From NCBI RefSeq assembly GCF_000166295.1, contig NC_017507.1, forward strand, positions 62,001 through 126,000: DNA of 64,000 nucleotides, in the 5' to 3' direction. This DNA is from Marinobacter adhaerens HP15. GTDB lineage: Bacteria; Pseudomonadota; Gammaproteobacteria; Pseudomonadales; Oleiphilaceae. A program made the translations under genes and the position numbers. The notes below the pieces were generated by a model. It was not told the origin of the DNA and did not search any database. It worked only from the letters and a program-made list of their open reading frames with translations. Of the stretch, positions 8,767-18,487 are shown in pieces. The first letter of the stretch is position 1. Each line of letters opens with the position of its first letter.

Positions 8767-10095
8767 ATGAGAAAACAAAAAAGCCGCCTGTCACTCGCGA
8801 TCGCATTGCCGTTTGTTTGGGGCTCTTCGCAGGCCAGTATGGGTAACCTTGGCACGACGTATGGCTTGATGCCAGGAGACATTGCGACGGCTCAGGCCCT
8901 GTCCATGTTCAATGAGCAAGCCTCTGCGACCTACTATAACCCGTCCTATCTCACAGCAGATGAACGTGGCGAAATGACCGCAGGTATTCTGCATGCCGAC
9001 CAGGAGCTTCGTGCCGCGCGTTCGGGCGCCAATAGCGACGTACTGTCCGATTCACCTTCCCAGCACGTTTTACTTGGATTCAAGACCAATCTGGCGTCTT
9101 TAACCCGTGCTGAGCGGCCCTTGTATTTGGGGCTGGTACTCGGTGTTGAGAAGTACGGTAAGGAAATGCTGGCATTCAAGTCAGAGACGTCTGAAACGGG
9201 GCAGTTTCTTCAATTTGGACGCGAGCCGCTGTTTTTGAATGTCGGTGGCGCAGCACCGTTGATGGATGGCTTGTCTGTCGGTGCCTCTGCTCGGGTGACG
9301 CTAGAAGCAGCGGCCAACCTTCAGGCGGTCTCTGAGCTAAACGGTGAGACCACTCAGGAGCGGTTATCTGTCAACGCAGAGCCTTCACTCAAAGCGATTC
9401 TGGGCGCGACCATTACGCCCGCGGAGCTGTTCTGCGAGTCTGATTGTTTTTGGGATGGCTGGGAGATGGCTCTGGCGTATCGAACCAAATCGGCCGCTTC
9501 GACGTCCGTTGATTCCAACGTTATTGTCAATCAAACCATTCCCGATCCCGGGTTAACCATTGCCGTATCCACGATTGACTCCTTCCAACCGGAGACGTTT
9601 GCTCTGGGTGTGCAGTACAAAGGCGACCGTTGGCGCGTCGGTGGTTCCGTTGAACAACAGCGGTGGTCGGAACTGGAGGACGAATTTGCCTCGGACACCA
9701 TCAAAGATCAGGAAAGTCTTTCTCCTGCCGAACGCATTCAGTTCAGCGACATCATCATTCCTCGTTTGGGTGCAGAGTATCAGTTGAATCAGAACTTCAT
9801 CGTATCCTCCGGCATCGCCTATGAGGAATCGCCTCTGGATTCGACCCGTAACCAGGAATTGAATTATTTTGACACCGACAAGGCGGTCTTTGGCCTTGGT
9901 TTGACGGCGTTGTACAACCGCACTCGGATTCTCAGCTACCCGGTACGGTTGGACCTGTCCTACCAGTATCAGCGATTGCTTGAGCGCGATTTCACGACTG
10001 TCTCCGTTGACTCGTCTGGACGTACAACGGATTCGTCGGTCGTCGCCGATGGTGATATCCATGTGTTCAGCGGCTCAATCACGCTGAAGTTCTGA
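8767..10095 (+). CDS. FadL-like outer-membrane transporter
   Basis: A 442-aa outer-membrane beta-barrel of the FadL/OMPP1/TodX family, which takes up hydrophobic compounds such as fatty acids or hydrocarbons. It has a signal peptide (cleavage near SQAS), an N-terminal hatch-like segment (GLMPGDIATAQALSMFNEQASATYYNPSYL) with the typical 'A..A...NPA/S' pattern, alternating amphipathic strands and a C-terminal Phe (SITLKF), the OM-insertion signal. AAGGAAG precedes the start. Two Cys (FCESDCFW) are likely in an outer loop. The next gene begins 13 bp downstream, so porin and lipoprotein probably work together. Substrate unknown. Confidence 0.85.
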   Translation: MRKQKSRLSLAIALPFVWGSSQASMGNLGTTYGLMPGDIATAQALSMFNEQASATYYNPSYLTADERGEMTAGILHADQELRAARSGANSDVLSDSPSQHVLLGFKTNLASLTRAERPLYLGLVLGVEKYGKEMLAFKSETSETGQFLQFGREPLFLNVGGAAPLMDGLSVGASARVTLEAAANLQAVSELNGETTQERLSVNAEPSLKAILGATITPAELFCESDCFWDGWEMALAYRTKSAASTSVDSNVIVNQTIPDPGLTIAVSTIDSFQPETFALGVQYKGDRWRVGGSVEQQRWSELEDEFASDTIKDQESLSPAERIQFSDIIIPRLGAEYQLNQNFIVSSGIAYEESPLDSTRNQELNYFDTDKAVFGLGLTALYNRTRILSYPVRLDLSYQYQRLLERDFTTVSVDSSGRTTDSSVVADGDIHVFSGSITLKF

Positions 10096-10108
10096 GTAGG
10101 AGGGTTGT

Positions 10109-13100
10109 ATGAAACGTGCACTTTTTGGAGCAGTATCCAGCGTTCTCCTGCTCACAGCGTGTGGCGGTGGTAACGAAATTCAATCGATCGAAACGCCAGC
10201 CGACCCAGCCGCATTGGTATTCTCGTACCCCGCTGATGCACAGCGCAATGTCAGCCCGGTGGCGGACGTTGTTTTGCGCTTCAGCGAGTCGGTTGATTTG
10301 GATTCTGTGGCAGACAACGTTGTGGTGCGTCAAGCAGACTTTCAACTCCCGTTTACGGTTGAATCGGTCGATGGAGGGCGCAGTGTTGTTTTGCGGTTTT
10401 CTGAGTCATTGGCTCAGGGCGCTGACTTCGAGGTGGTTTTCGAGCGCCCTGTGATAACGGCTTCTGGGGCTGAGATCGCCAATCCCGTGAGGGGTAACAA
10501 CGATCAAGCGGGTATTCAGTTCTCGACCCGGGCAGGGCTGACGGGTATTGCCGGTCTCGACTCAACGAGCGAACAATTTTCGATCCGTTCGGTCGTTCCT
10601 GCCGATGGCACGCCCTTTGAGCCATCGGATCTGGCGGCATTTCGGCTCGAACTTTCACAAGCGATCGATCCGTCCTGGCGAGAGAAGGGTGGCTCGATAC
10701 GACTGCTCGATCAGGACGGTTCCGAGGTCCCCGTCAATGTCTTGATCAACAATCGCCTAATCACAGTCGACCCCTGCACCACGTCGACGGAGAGAGGGTG
10801 TGGCAGTCCGGATGATCAGTTGATCGGCGGTCAGGCGTACACACTTGAGATTACCGACCTTGCGTCTTTGAGCGGGCAGCGTCTGAATCAGTCGCAGACC
10901 TTCCGTGTTCGAGAAACCGAACCGACCGCGGTTCAGTTTCAGAACGCGACCGACCCTGGAGTCACAGAAGGCGGCCCAGTCATAAAGTCGCGCCTAAACG
11001 ATCAGGCCGTAAACGGTATTGTGTTGAACTCGGTCCTTCAAGGGACAACGGATCAGTCAGAGTCGCTTGGCAGTCTCTTTACCGAATTGGCCTTTGCCCC
11101 GACGTTTGAGGCCGACGAGGCGTTGCCGTTGCGGATTCCTCGTGGCAGTCGGTTGCTTGGCAGTTCACTGCCGGTTCGAGTGAACGGCACGGTCCCGATC
11201 ATCGATGAGGAAACCCAGGCCCTGCAACGTACCGGTGACATCAACGTTGTGATGGTGTCCGATGCGACTGGATATCTTCTGCCAAATCCCTATACCGATA
11301 ACCAAGCTGCGCCGAAGCACGTTCGTCTGTTTATGGATGTGGCGATGAATACCGAACGGCCTCAGCCGAACGCTTCGCTCTCCCAAAACCTTCTGCATGT
11401 TGAGTTGGTCGGTATTGCCCTTGTCGAGGATGGCATTCTCACAATCGATGCGTTGTCGATTGTTGAGCCTAATTTGTTGGGCCAAGAGGTCACAGACGCG
11501 ACGGTCGCCTTTCAGATCCAGGCGGACACCGATGTGGATGTCCAATTTGAAGCTATTCAACAGCGGCTTGAAGACACACAAGGACCACAGCTTGTCAGTT
11601 GGCAACCGGGGCCTGATGAGGTGTTTCCAGGCGACAGGGACCAGATTCAGCGGCCAGGTGATCCGGTGTCATTGTTTTATGACGAGCCCCTGTTGCCGGC
11701 TTCTGCAGAGCAGGGCATCACTGTTTTCGAGGGCGGTGTAGAGGTGCCTGCGCGAGTACAGGTCGATGGAACGGCGGTGACGGTTAACCCACTCGGCGGG
11801 CTCAAGCATGGTGTGCCTTATACGATTGCCGTTGGTGGTGAGCTGACGGATGTGGCGGGTAACAGTGTCGTTTCTCAGTCTCTCGAATTCGAGTTGCCTG
11901 ATTTGGGTGGCAATTCTGTGGCGAGGGTGTCCCCATTGCCGTTGACTACCTACCCCGGATACCCCTGTGTTACGACGGGTGTCAATCTTCAGGCGGATAA
12001 TCACGGTCAGTGTTTAGATGATGCGCCGGGCGGTCCTCTTGGTGACGTTTTGCCCATCACTCGGATACCGTCTGACCGGCCGATCGTCGTGGTGTTTTCA
12101 AATTCAATTGATCTCAGCACCGTGCGGTTGGGTGAGACCTTCACGGTTGAACGGTTGAATGAGAGCGGCTCTGCTGCCGAAACTGTCGCTGGACGGTTGG
12201 AACTGAGCCATCAGCGGATTCGATTCTTCCCCGATGAACCCTGGCAACCAGGTGCTGCGTACCGGTACACGCTCAGGTCTAACACAGTCGGCGATTGTAC
12301 CGCTGCCATATGCTCCGAAGACGGTCTGCCGATTCAAACGGATTTGCTGGTCGATCCTAGCGATGTTGGCGGGCCAGATCTCGAGATTGCTTTCCGTGGA
12401 AAAGATCCCATACGAGCCGTTTATACACCACTACGCAATCTGCCGGTTCGCGACGTAAACTCCAACTATGAGGTGGATTGCGGGTCGCTTGGGTCAACGG
12501 AATGTCTTGAACCATTTGATCACGAGGCTGACCCATTGAACGCAGGAGAGTTCCTGCCGTCTGAAAACGCCGCCAAGTTAGTCGTGCGTGAAAACGAGAA
12601 CGCGTCGGCTTTGGGCATTCCGCTGAGAGCTAATGTCGGGTGTTCGCCTGGCGAGTCTTGCCCGAGGAATAAGTTCATCTATCAAACATTTGCGTTGAAC
12701 ACCGAAGTGGTTGGGCCGGTCGATCCTTCCGATCCTGAGAGTGGTGTGCGGGTTCTGCTCTACCCAACGCAGCTCGCTGCAACGTCCTTGAGTGTCTTTT
12801 TGGACGTCTTTGGTGAGCAGGCGACAGGACCGACCATTCTTCGAATGCGGTATGAGCCCCGTACCGAAGACAACCCAGAGGGCTTAATCCCTGGCCGCAT
12901 ATTTGAGGGGCCAGATGGAGGGACTCGGTTTGAAACGGTTGCGCAGCTATACCTAGACGGCCCCAATCTCAGCTTGCCTGCCGCACAGCTCCTCGAGCAT
13001 GACCTCTACAGCAAAGAGATCACACTCAAGCTTGAGGGCCCGATCCGCTTCTTTGATGATGGTCGTATGCAAGTGACCTTATTGTCAGTAGAGGCGATCC

Positions 13101-13369
13101 CCTTGGATGTTAACGTCGACATCGTGCTCCCACTCGTCGGCGATGTGCCTGTTCTTGGGGATCTGTTGAATCTGGTGACGGATGATTTGCTGACGGAGGT
13201 GGGTAACGTTGTGGACGGACTGCTTTGCCTTCTCGACCCAAACTGCGACGAACCCCGCCAGGCTGAGGGAACCGTAAACATTCCTCTGGAGATCCCGGCA
13301 GGTGGGATTAACCTCAACTTTGTGTCGTTTCCGATAAAGCAGTTGCCCGTTGAAACGAACGGTCGCTGA
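10109..13369 (+). CDS. Large Ig-like (SbsA-type) lipoprotein
   Basis: A 1086-aa lipoprotein: lipobox LLTACGGG at residues 16-22, then an SbsA_Ig-like domain (FSYPADAQRNVSPVADVVLRFSE) at about 30-140 and further Ig-like domains near 150-260, 500-595 (WQPGPDEVFPGD ... VDGTAVTVNPLGGL) and 650-750. The remaining segments look beta-rich and contain several Cys, probably disulfide-bonded in the periplasm or on the surface. Near the C-terminus is a hydrophobic motif VPVLGDLLNLVTDDLL that recurs in other exported proteins of this window. It is 13 bp after the FadL-like gene and likely translated from the same mRNA. Function unknown. Confidence 0.8.
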   Translation: MKRALFGAVSSVLLLTACGGGNEIQSIETPADPAALVFSYPADAQRNVSPVADVVLRFSESVDLDSVADNVVVRQADFQLPFTVESVDGGRSVVLRFSESLAQGADFEVVFERPVITASGAEIANPVRGNNDQAGIQFSTRAGLTGIAGLDSTSEQFSIRSVVPADGTPFEPSDLAAFRLELSQAIDPSWREKGGSIRLLDQDGSEVPVNVLINNRLITVDPCTTSTERGCGSPDDQLIGGQAYTLEITDLASLSGQRLNQSQTFRVRETEPTAVQFQNATDPGVTEGGPVIKSRLNDQAVNGIVLNSVLQGTTDQSESLGSLFTELAFAPTFEADEALPLRIPRGSRLLGSSLPVRVNGTVPIIDEETQALQRTGDINVVMVSDATGYLLPNPYTDNQAAPKHVRLFMDVAMNTERPQPNASLSQNLLHVELVGIALVEDGILTIDALSIVEPNLLGQEVTDATVAFQIQADTDVDVQFEAIQQRLEDTQGPQLVSWQPGPDEVFPGDRDQIQRPGDPVSLFYDEPLLPASAEQGITVFEGGVEVPARVQVDGTAVTVNPLGGLKHGVPYTIAVGGELTDVAGNSVVSQSLEFELPDLGGNSVARVSPLPLTTYPGYPCVTTGVNLQADNHGQCLDDAPGGPLGDVLPITRIPSDRPIVVVFSNSIDLSTVRLGETFTVERLNESGSAAETVAGRLELSHQRIRFFPDEPWQPGAAYRYTLRSNTVGDCTAAICSEDGLPIQTDLLVDPSDVGGPDLEIAFRGKDPIRAVYTPLRNLPVRDVNSNYEVDCGSLGSTECLEPFDHEADPLNAGEFLPSENAAKLVVRENENASALGIPLRANVGCSPGESCPRNKFIYQTFALNTEVVGPVDPSDPESGVRVLLYPTQLAATSLSVFLDVFGEQATGPTILRMRYEPRTEDNPEGLIPGRIFEGPDGGTRFETVAQLYLDGPNLSLPAAQLLEHDLYSKEITLKLEGPIRFFDDGRMQVTLLSVEAIPLDVNVDIVLPLVGDVPVLGDLLNLVTDDLLTEVGNVVDGLLCLLDPNCDEPRQAEGTVNIPLEIPAGGINLNFVSFPIKQLPVETNGR

Positions 13370-13398
13370 TCAACATAAAGTGCTGTAATAATGACTGC

Positions 13399-13442
13399 AG
13401 CGGTGGTTTTTTGTCCCTCGAGAGGGGATGAGGGCCACCGCT
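13399..13442. terminator. Long GC-rich hairpin after the Ig-like lipoprotein gene
   Basis: Perfect 8-bp arms AGCGGTGG / CCACCGCT enclose a second small stem (TCCCT / AGGGGA). It starts 30 bp after the stop and is followed by TTTCG, a poor T-tract. It probably ends the FadL/lipoprotein operon. The rest of 13370-13748 shows no gene or RNA that I can identify. Confidence 0.5.
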
Positions 13443-13748
13443 TTCGTCGTTTGGTTAGTAGCAACGTAAGTTCGTTAGCCAAAGATAGGATTAGCCATTT
13501 TTACACAGCCTGAAGGGCAAGAAATCAGGCCGTGTCATTCCTCGCTTTTGTCTTAAACCTCCACGTCCCTTGTTTTTCGGTACTTCTCCGTCTGCCCATC
13601 AAATATGACAGATAAAAAGCCCTCGACAGATATTCTATTGAAGAATAACGTCAGACTAAAATGGTCTATGTTTAACAACAAATAAAATCCCATTTTGAAC
13701 AACGCTCTACCAATAGCAGTCGGAAATTGCTGCCTTCCTTTTGTTTAC

Positions 13749-14516
13749 ATGATGCTGAACGAAATGATTACTGTTAATATAGCTCTTGGGTATAGATCTA
13801 TTTCAGGTGATTCTTTTGTGATTCGAAAACATTATGTGACAGAGAATGGCATTAGCACCGAGGGCTGGTTGACGACTGTTAGACTGGCCGGTAAGCAATA
13901 TGAAAAGTTTTTTCCACTGAGGAGAGGAGGCGAGCCAACCGCTGAAATTTGGAATCAGTACCAAAAGAAACGGGCGCGCTATTATGACGCGCGATGGAAA
14001 GCCCGTGAGGCCGCGCTACAGTACCTAAGGTTTATTAGTACAAGTTCGCCAAAGGCGGGCTTGAGAGGATCCGGTGTCCATGGAATCGAACTAGAGATTG
14101 CATTTGAGGGTTCGTCAAACGATTACCTGTGTTATTTCGTTGTGGGCTTGGAATCCACGATCACAAAAGTGGCAATCACGTCAGACCGGCCTTTAAATAA
14201 AGCCTGGGAGAGAGCCGTGAGAACCTGGGGCCGACAATACGAGATTCGTGAGAAAGATATTGCGAGAGTGTTGTTAAATGTTCCGACGGTTGATGCGTTT
14301 GAGCGTCTGCGGAATCACTTAAACAAGTCTGGTTCTGAGCGGATCCCTTCACGAGTGACGAAGTTAACGCAACGCCGAGCAACGCAGGGAACTCTGCGTA
14401 AAACATTACAGAAAAAGGTGATGAATTCGGCGGAGGCGCTCGACGATGTTGCATCGTTTGCTCAGGGACTGCAGCAGGAGATCGCCCAGTTCCAAAAGTC
14501 GCGACGAAAGCGCTAA
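13749..14516 (+). CDS. Hypothetical basic protein (possible AP2-like N-terminal domain)
   Basis: The frame is open from 13695; ATG codons occur at 13749, 13752 and 13764, and none has a clear ribosome-binding site, so the start is uncertain. The product (about 250 aa) is soluble and strongly basic at the end (QKSRRKR). Residues about 40-90 (GWLTTVRLAGKQYEKFFPLRRGG ... ARWKAREAALQYL) loosely follow the 'W-x-V-x-i-x-G-K-x-y-x-k-x-F...GG...A' layout of bacterial AP2-like DNA-binding domains; this is a weak resemblance. The local sequence is AT-richer than its neighbours. No signal peptide. Function unknown. Confidence 0.5.
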   Translation: MMLNEMITVNIALGYRSISGDSFVIRKHYVTENGISTEGWLTTVRLAGKQYEKFFPLRRGGEPTAEIWNQYQKKRARYYDARWKAREAALQYLRFISTSSPKAGLRGSGVHGIELEIAFEGSSNDYLCYFVVGLESTITKVAITSDRPLNKAWERAVRTWGRQYEIREKDIARVLLNVPTVDAFERLRNHLNKSGSERIPSRVTKLTQRRATQGTLRKTLQKKVMNSAEALDDVASFAQGLQQEIAQFQKSRRKR

Positions 14517-14546
14517 TAAAAAAAGACCCGCAGGCGGGTGCGGGCC
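14517..14546 (-). terminator. Rho-independent terminator, minus strand
   Basis: Read on the minus strand, GCCCGCA / TGCGGGT (one G-U pair) with a six-base CCCGCC loop is followed by CTTTTTTTATT. It serves the OmpA/Ig-like lipoprotein operon ending at 14636 and overlaps the end of the opposite gene. Confidence 0.75.
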
Positions 14547-14635
14547 AAAGACGAACTTATCGAGTTAACACAATGCCATCCAAATTGGCGGTCCAACGGG
14601 GGCAAGCCACACTTGGGCTTGCCCCAAGTTCCCTA

Positions 14636-16270
14636 TCAGCCTCGGCAGATCAGACCAAAGGGCAGGGCCTCTGGACAGGTGACGTTATCAAGAAGCAGGT
14701 CGAGCATTAGCAAGTCAACTAGACCGCCACCTACTGTAATCAAGCCACCGTCGCCTGTGAAACTGCGAGAGTTCAAAAGATCGATGTTGATCAGATCACC
14801 GCCTGTTTCGACGCTGAGCAAAGAGCCCTCAAGCAGACCGATACGAGCCAGGGACTGCAAGTCGGTTTGGTCGAACAATACGCCAAGCTCCGGAATCATG
14901 CTCAGTCCGTCCAGTACGACGCCGAGGCCATCTTGAACTGCTGTCGGGAGCGGGAGCCCGCTATCATCCAAGACGGCGAGATCAAGACCGAGACCGTCGT
15001 TCTGTGCAAAAAGAGCGTTTGCGAACAGTTCGGGAATTTGGCTGGGGTCCCCTCCGGTGAAGGCGTCAGCCAAGCTCTGGAGCTGTGTGGCGTCCAGGCC
15101 CAGGTCCAACGATACGGTGCACTCAGGATTTCCGCCCGGTGCGATAGCCGTTGGGTCACAAACCGCAACAACGGCTGAGTCGAACTCTGGCAGATTGCCT
15201 TCGCCAAAGAAATCGGCAGGGTCAAAGTTCGCCGGATCGAAGTTTGCGGGCAATTCGGCCAAATCGTTGACAAGCGGTAGCTTCAGAGTGAGCAAGTTGT
15301 CCGCGCTGCTCAATCCATCGTCAGGATCGCCGGTTTCGAGCAATCCGAACAGCTGGCCGACCAGGAGGTTAAGACCATCTCCAAGGCCAGGAATTTGACT
15401 TACCAAACCATCATTCAATGCAACCACAAGCCCACCGGTTCTGAAATCGGCAGAGAAGGGTGCTTCGAGGGCGTTGCCTGAAAGGTCACGTACGTTAGTA
15501 GAGACGCTTACATTGTAGTAGGTTTGACCGTTGAGGCTTTCATCTGGAATGAAGGTTACGGTGCCCTGGTTGAAACTGAATGTTCCAGAAACCGGCCCCG
15601 CAGCGGCAATTGCATCGCCGTTCTGTTGCGTCGGCGTAACAGTGAAGGATGATTCCGACACTGAGGAGGCATCAATGGGCTTGTCGAACTCTACGACGAC
15701 TTGTGAGTCTGTCGCGGCCAGGGTTTCACCATTGACGGGTACGGAACTCAACGCCCTAGGCTGAGTAGTGTCAACGACGTCACTCGTGGTGAAAGTGGAC
15801 ATAAACGGTTCGGCATTTTTTGCGACATCCTCGCAGGCTGCCATAATGCCGCTGCCGAGATTGACCTCATACGCAGTGCCAGGTTCGAGGTTCATGTTCG
15901 GATCGATCGTGATGGTATCGGAATTCAGTGCCAAAACAGATGGCACCGAACCTGATGATCCACCATTGAGCATGACGTTAGCCATGTTGACCGTGGTTGG
16001 ATCAAGCTGTGCGTTGAATGTGACCCGAACAGAGCTGTTGAGGGGGACATCCCCGGCACCGTCGGCGGGCATGACGCCATTGGTTTCGACCATCAGTACT
16101 GAGTTGGGATCGTCACAAAAACGCTCTTGTGGCGTTCGGTTGTCGACGTCGTTGCCGCCAGTATCTAGACGGGGTTCGCTGGGGCCACCGCTGCCTCCAC
16201 CACCGCAGGCGGTCAAGGTAAGCGCCGATGCCATGGATATCGCTAGTAACGAAATTTTTTGCGTCGCCAT
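14636..16270 (-). CDS. Ig-like (SbsA-type) lipoprotein
   Basis: A 544-aa lipoprotein with lipobox TLTACGGGG (Cys 22) and a Gly/Ser linker. Two SbsA_Ig-like domains follow: about residues 60-165 (MPADGAGDVPLNSSVRVTFNAQLD) and 168-275 (SSVPVNGETLAATDSQVVVEFDKPID ... NVRDLSGNALE). The C-terminal half is Leu/Asp-rich with QIPGLGDGLNLLVGQLFGLL at about 290, resembling a motif in the protease and the 1086-aa lipoprotein, and ends with two Cys (NVTCPEALPFGLIC). Its ATG is 5 bp after the OmpA-family stop, so the two are cotranscribed. Probably outer-membrane anchored; role unknown. Confidence 0.8.
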   Translation of the reverse strand: MATQKISLLAISMASALTLTACGGGGSGGPSEPRLDTGGNDVDNRTPQERFCDDPNSVLMVETNGVMPADGAGDVPLNSSVRVTFNAQLDPTTVNMANVMLNGGSSGSVPSVLALNSDTITIDPNMNLEPGTAYEVNLGSGIMAACEDVAKNAEPFMSTFTTSDVVDTTQPRALSSVPVNGETLAATDSQVVVEFDKPIDASSVSESSFTVTPTQQNGDAIAAAGPVSGTFSFNQGTVTFIPDESLNGQTYYNVSVSTNVRDLSGNALEAPFSADFRTGGLVVALNDGLVSQIPGLGDGLNLLVGQLFGLLETGDPDDGLSSADNLLTLKLPLVNDLAELPANFDPANFDPADFFGEGNLPEFDSAVVAVCDPTAIAPGGNPECTVSLDLGLDATQLQSLADAFTGGDPSQIPELFANALFAQNDGLGLDLAVLDDSGLPLPTAVQDGLGVVLDGLSMIPELGVLFDQTDLQSLARIGLLEGSLLSVETGGDLINIDLLNSRSFTGDGGLITVGGGLVDLLMLDLLLDNVTCPEALPFGLICRG

Positions 16271-16275
16271 GTTAA

Positions 16276-17376
16276 TTAACTCCCTTTATTTTTGATAATT
16301 TCCGAGTATTCGCCAGATACAATGGCTTCTACTCGACGGTTTTGTGCCCGGCCCTCTACCGTGGCATTTGAGGCAATCGGTTGGCTTTCGCCCATGCCGG
16401 TGGTGCTGATTCGAGTTGAGGGGATAGAGAAGCGATCGATCAACACCTTCATGACTGCGTCGGCGCGACTTTTAGACAGCTGCTGGTTGTACGACGCGGA
16501 CCCTGTGCTATCCGTGTGGCCTTCGAGCAAGATGGTCGATGTGGGGTACTGCTTGAGAACCTTGGCCAATTCACCAATCTCGGGGTAGAACTGAGGCTTG
16601 ACCTCTGTTTTGTCGAGATCGAACTCTACGTAGAGAGTCTCTTTGATATCTTTGGTAAGCTCTTTCGGGCACCCATCGGAGTCGACCAACGCGCCCATCG
16701 GTGTGTCAGGGCACTTATCAAGATCATCGATTACACCGTCGCCGTCAGTATCCATGGGCGGCCTGACAACGGGCTCTGGTTTGGGCTGAACCGCAACCAC
16801 CGGCTTGGGCGCAGCGGGAAATTCACGACCGAACAGGTAATGAATACCTGCAAAGTATTGACCATCGACGTAACCCTCTTCGAGTTCCGTGCGAGCCCGA
16901 ACACCCGTTTCGATCATAAACCGTGGCGCAACCATCCGTTGAAAGCCACCCTCAAGATAAATGGCATCTTCAGTCTTGCCGCCACCCTGATCCACATCGA
17001 TGTCTGTGTAGCTGTAACCCGCGCCACCGAAAGGACGCCAGCCACCCAAACGAAACTTACCTGGGTGCAAGCGAGCGCCAAGGGATCCACGGAACAGCTC
17101 GGTATCAAGATTCTGAGTCCGGGTTTCCGGCTCTGCGTAGCTACCCTGCAGCAGTACACTGAACGTTGGATTGAATTGATGCGTAACGTTCAGGCCACCT
17201 TCAAAATAATTTGAAAGATTATCTTGAACGGAGCCTTTGTTGTCAGAGTTGCCAGAGTCGACATAACTACCCTCAACACCGACTGACGAATAGCTGATTG
17301 GGAAGCTTTGAGATGCTCCTGCAATTAGGGGCATAAATAAGGCGGCAGTAATCGCCGTCGAAAGGGTCTTGCGCAT
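16276..17376 (-). CDS. OmpA-family outer-membrane protein
   Basis: A 366-aa protein built as signal peptide (about 1-21), an OmpA-like transmembrane barrel (about 25-190, VGVEGSYVDSG ... IHYLFGREF), a Pro-rich hinge (PKPVVAVQPKPEP), one thrombospondin type 3-like calcium repeat (DTDGDGVIDDLDKCPDTP) and a C-terminal OmpA peptidoglycan-binding domain (LEGHTDSTGSASYNQQLSKSRADAVMKVL ... GRAQNRRVE). This is the OprF-like layout, tethering the outer membrane to peptidoglycan. TAGGAG lies before the ATG. The downstream Ig-like lipoprotein starts 5 bp later. The gene has its own promoter region with a 12-bp palindrome. Confidence 0.92.
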   Translation of the reverse strand: MRKTLSTAITAALFMPLIAGASQSFPISYSSVGVEGSYVDSGNSDNKGSVQDNLSNYFEGGLNVTHQFNPTFSVLLQGSYAEPETRTQNLDTELFRGSLGARLHPGKFRLGGWRPFGGAGYSYTDIDVDQGGGKTEDAIYLEGGFQRMVAPRFMIETGVRARTELEEGYVDGQYFAGIHYLFGREFPAAPKPVVAVQPKPEPVVRPPMDTDGDGVIDDLDKCPDTPMGALVDSDGCPKELTKDIKETLYVEFDLDKTEVKPQFYPEIGELAKVLKQYPTSTILLEGHTDSTGSASYNQQLSKSRADAVMKVLIDRFSIPSTRISTTGMGESQPIASNATVEGRAQNRRVEAIVSGEYSEIIKNKGS

Positions 17377-17400
17377 CGAGATTTCTCCTATTTGTGCGTA

Positions 17401-17418
17401 TGACGTACGTCAGTATAA
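17401..17418 (-). promoter_or_regulatory. TGACGTACGTCA palindrome next to a TATACT -10-like box
   Basis: A perfect 12-bp palindrome at 17401-17412 lies 25-36 bp upstream of the OmpA-family start. On the minus strand it directly follows TATACT (17413-17418), a good -10 candidate; no convincing -35 box is visible. A repressor site at the transcription start is possible but unproven. Confidence 0.35.
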
Positions 17419-17636
17419 GTGGTGCGATGCGAAATTAAAATCCTAAGGTGCGAGATTTGACAAACATTTGACACGAGACGGCCAAGCGACTGATATGACG
17501 TAAATCGGGGGAGGCTAAAGTTGTAAAACGCGAGGAATTAGATGGTGAGATAAATTGTTGTCCTAAAATGGCAAGTCCAGAGTGAGAAAGGGCACCTATA
17601 TTTGACGCGCAGCAAGACATACAGAGGAGAGATTAC

Positions 17637-18476
17637 ATGGCAACTAATGCAGCAGTCGCGTCCTTCCCCGTGCGTCGGCAAGATTTCGATTTTGAAGAAG
17701 TGCCGCAGTACTGGGTTGGGAATGATGCGTTCATGACGCACTTATTTAATGGCTTATCAGCCTTGTTCCCGGACGGAGAGCGCTTTTTCGTTGCAAGCGT
17801 CCGCGCGGTGAGGAAGGCCGTGGAGGATCCACAGCTCCAAAAGGATATTAGTGCGTTCATTGGCCAAGAGGCCATGCACGCCAAAGAGCACAGTGCCTTC
17901 AATCGCGGCGCGATTGAGCATGGATACGAAGTCGAACGCCTTGAAACGTGGACTCAGAAATTCCTGGCCGTTGCCGATTTGCCTGGGCTCAACAACAAGC
18001 GGACGCAGTTGGCCGCAACAGTTGCACTTGAGCACTTTACTGGCATCCTGTCAGCACAGCTGCTTCGTCGGGAAGACGTGGTGGAGTCCATTGATGAGTC
18101 CATGAGAAACCTGTGGATGTGGCATTGTGTGGAAGAAAACGAGCACAAAGCTGTGGCTTTTGACACCTATAAATTGGTGTACGGTGAGGGTGCTATCAAT
18201 TATGCGATCCGAATGGGGACCATGGTATTGGCCACGGTACTGATTATGGTCGCAATTCACGCATTTACCGCGGAGCTACTTCGCCAGGACGGAAAATTGC
18301 TTAAGCCGAAACTCTGGATGGATGGCTTGCGCAATCTGTGGGGTAAGGAGGGTATGTTCCGACAAATCATTCCTGAATTTCTGGATTATTTTAAGCCGGG
18401 TTTCCATCCTTGGGATCACGACACAGAGTTCCTTCTCAAGCGGTACCGCAAGCGCCTAGGCTTCAGTAGCCACTAA
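17637..18476 (+). CDS. Predicted metal-dependent hydrolase (PF10118-type)
   Basis: A 279-aa protein of the 'predicted metal-dependent hydrolase' family. It has a conserved N-terminus (FPVRRQDFDFEEVPQYWVGNDAFMTHLFNGLSALFP, shown in part), then the metal-binding helices with IGQEAMHAKEH, TVALEHFTG and WHCVEENEHKAVAFD, whose Glu/His residues resemble a ferritin-like di-metal site. A hydrophobic segment at about 195-215 (TMVLATVLIMVAIHAF) suggests membrane association. AGGAGAG precedes the ATG. It is a single-gene unit ended by a strong terminator. The natural substrate is unknown for the family. Confidence 0.85.
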   Translation: MATNAAVASFPVRRQDFDFEEVPQYWVGNDAFMTHLFNGLSALFPDGERFFVASVRAVRKAVEDPQLQKDISAFIGQEAMHAKEHSAFNRGAIEHGYEVERLETWTQKFLAVADLPGLNNKRTQLAATVALEHFTGILSAQLLRREDVVESIDESMRNLWMWHCVEENEHKAVAFDTYKLVYGEGAINYAIRMGTMVLATVLIMVAIHAFTAELLRQDGKLLKPKLWMDGLRNLWGKEGMFRQIIPEFLDYFKPGFHPWDHDTEFLLKRYRKRLGFSSH

Positions 18477-18487
18477 GCAAAAGTCAA

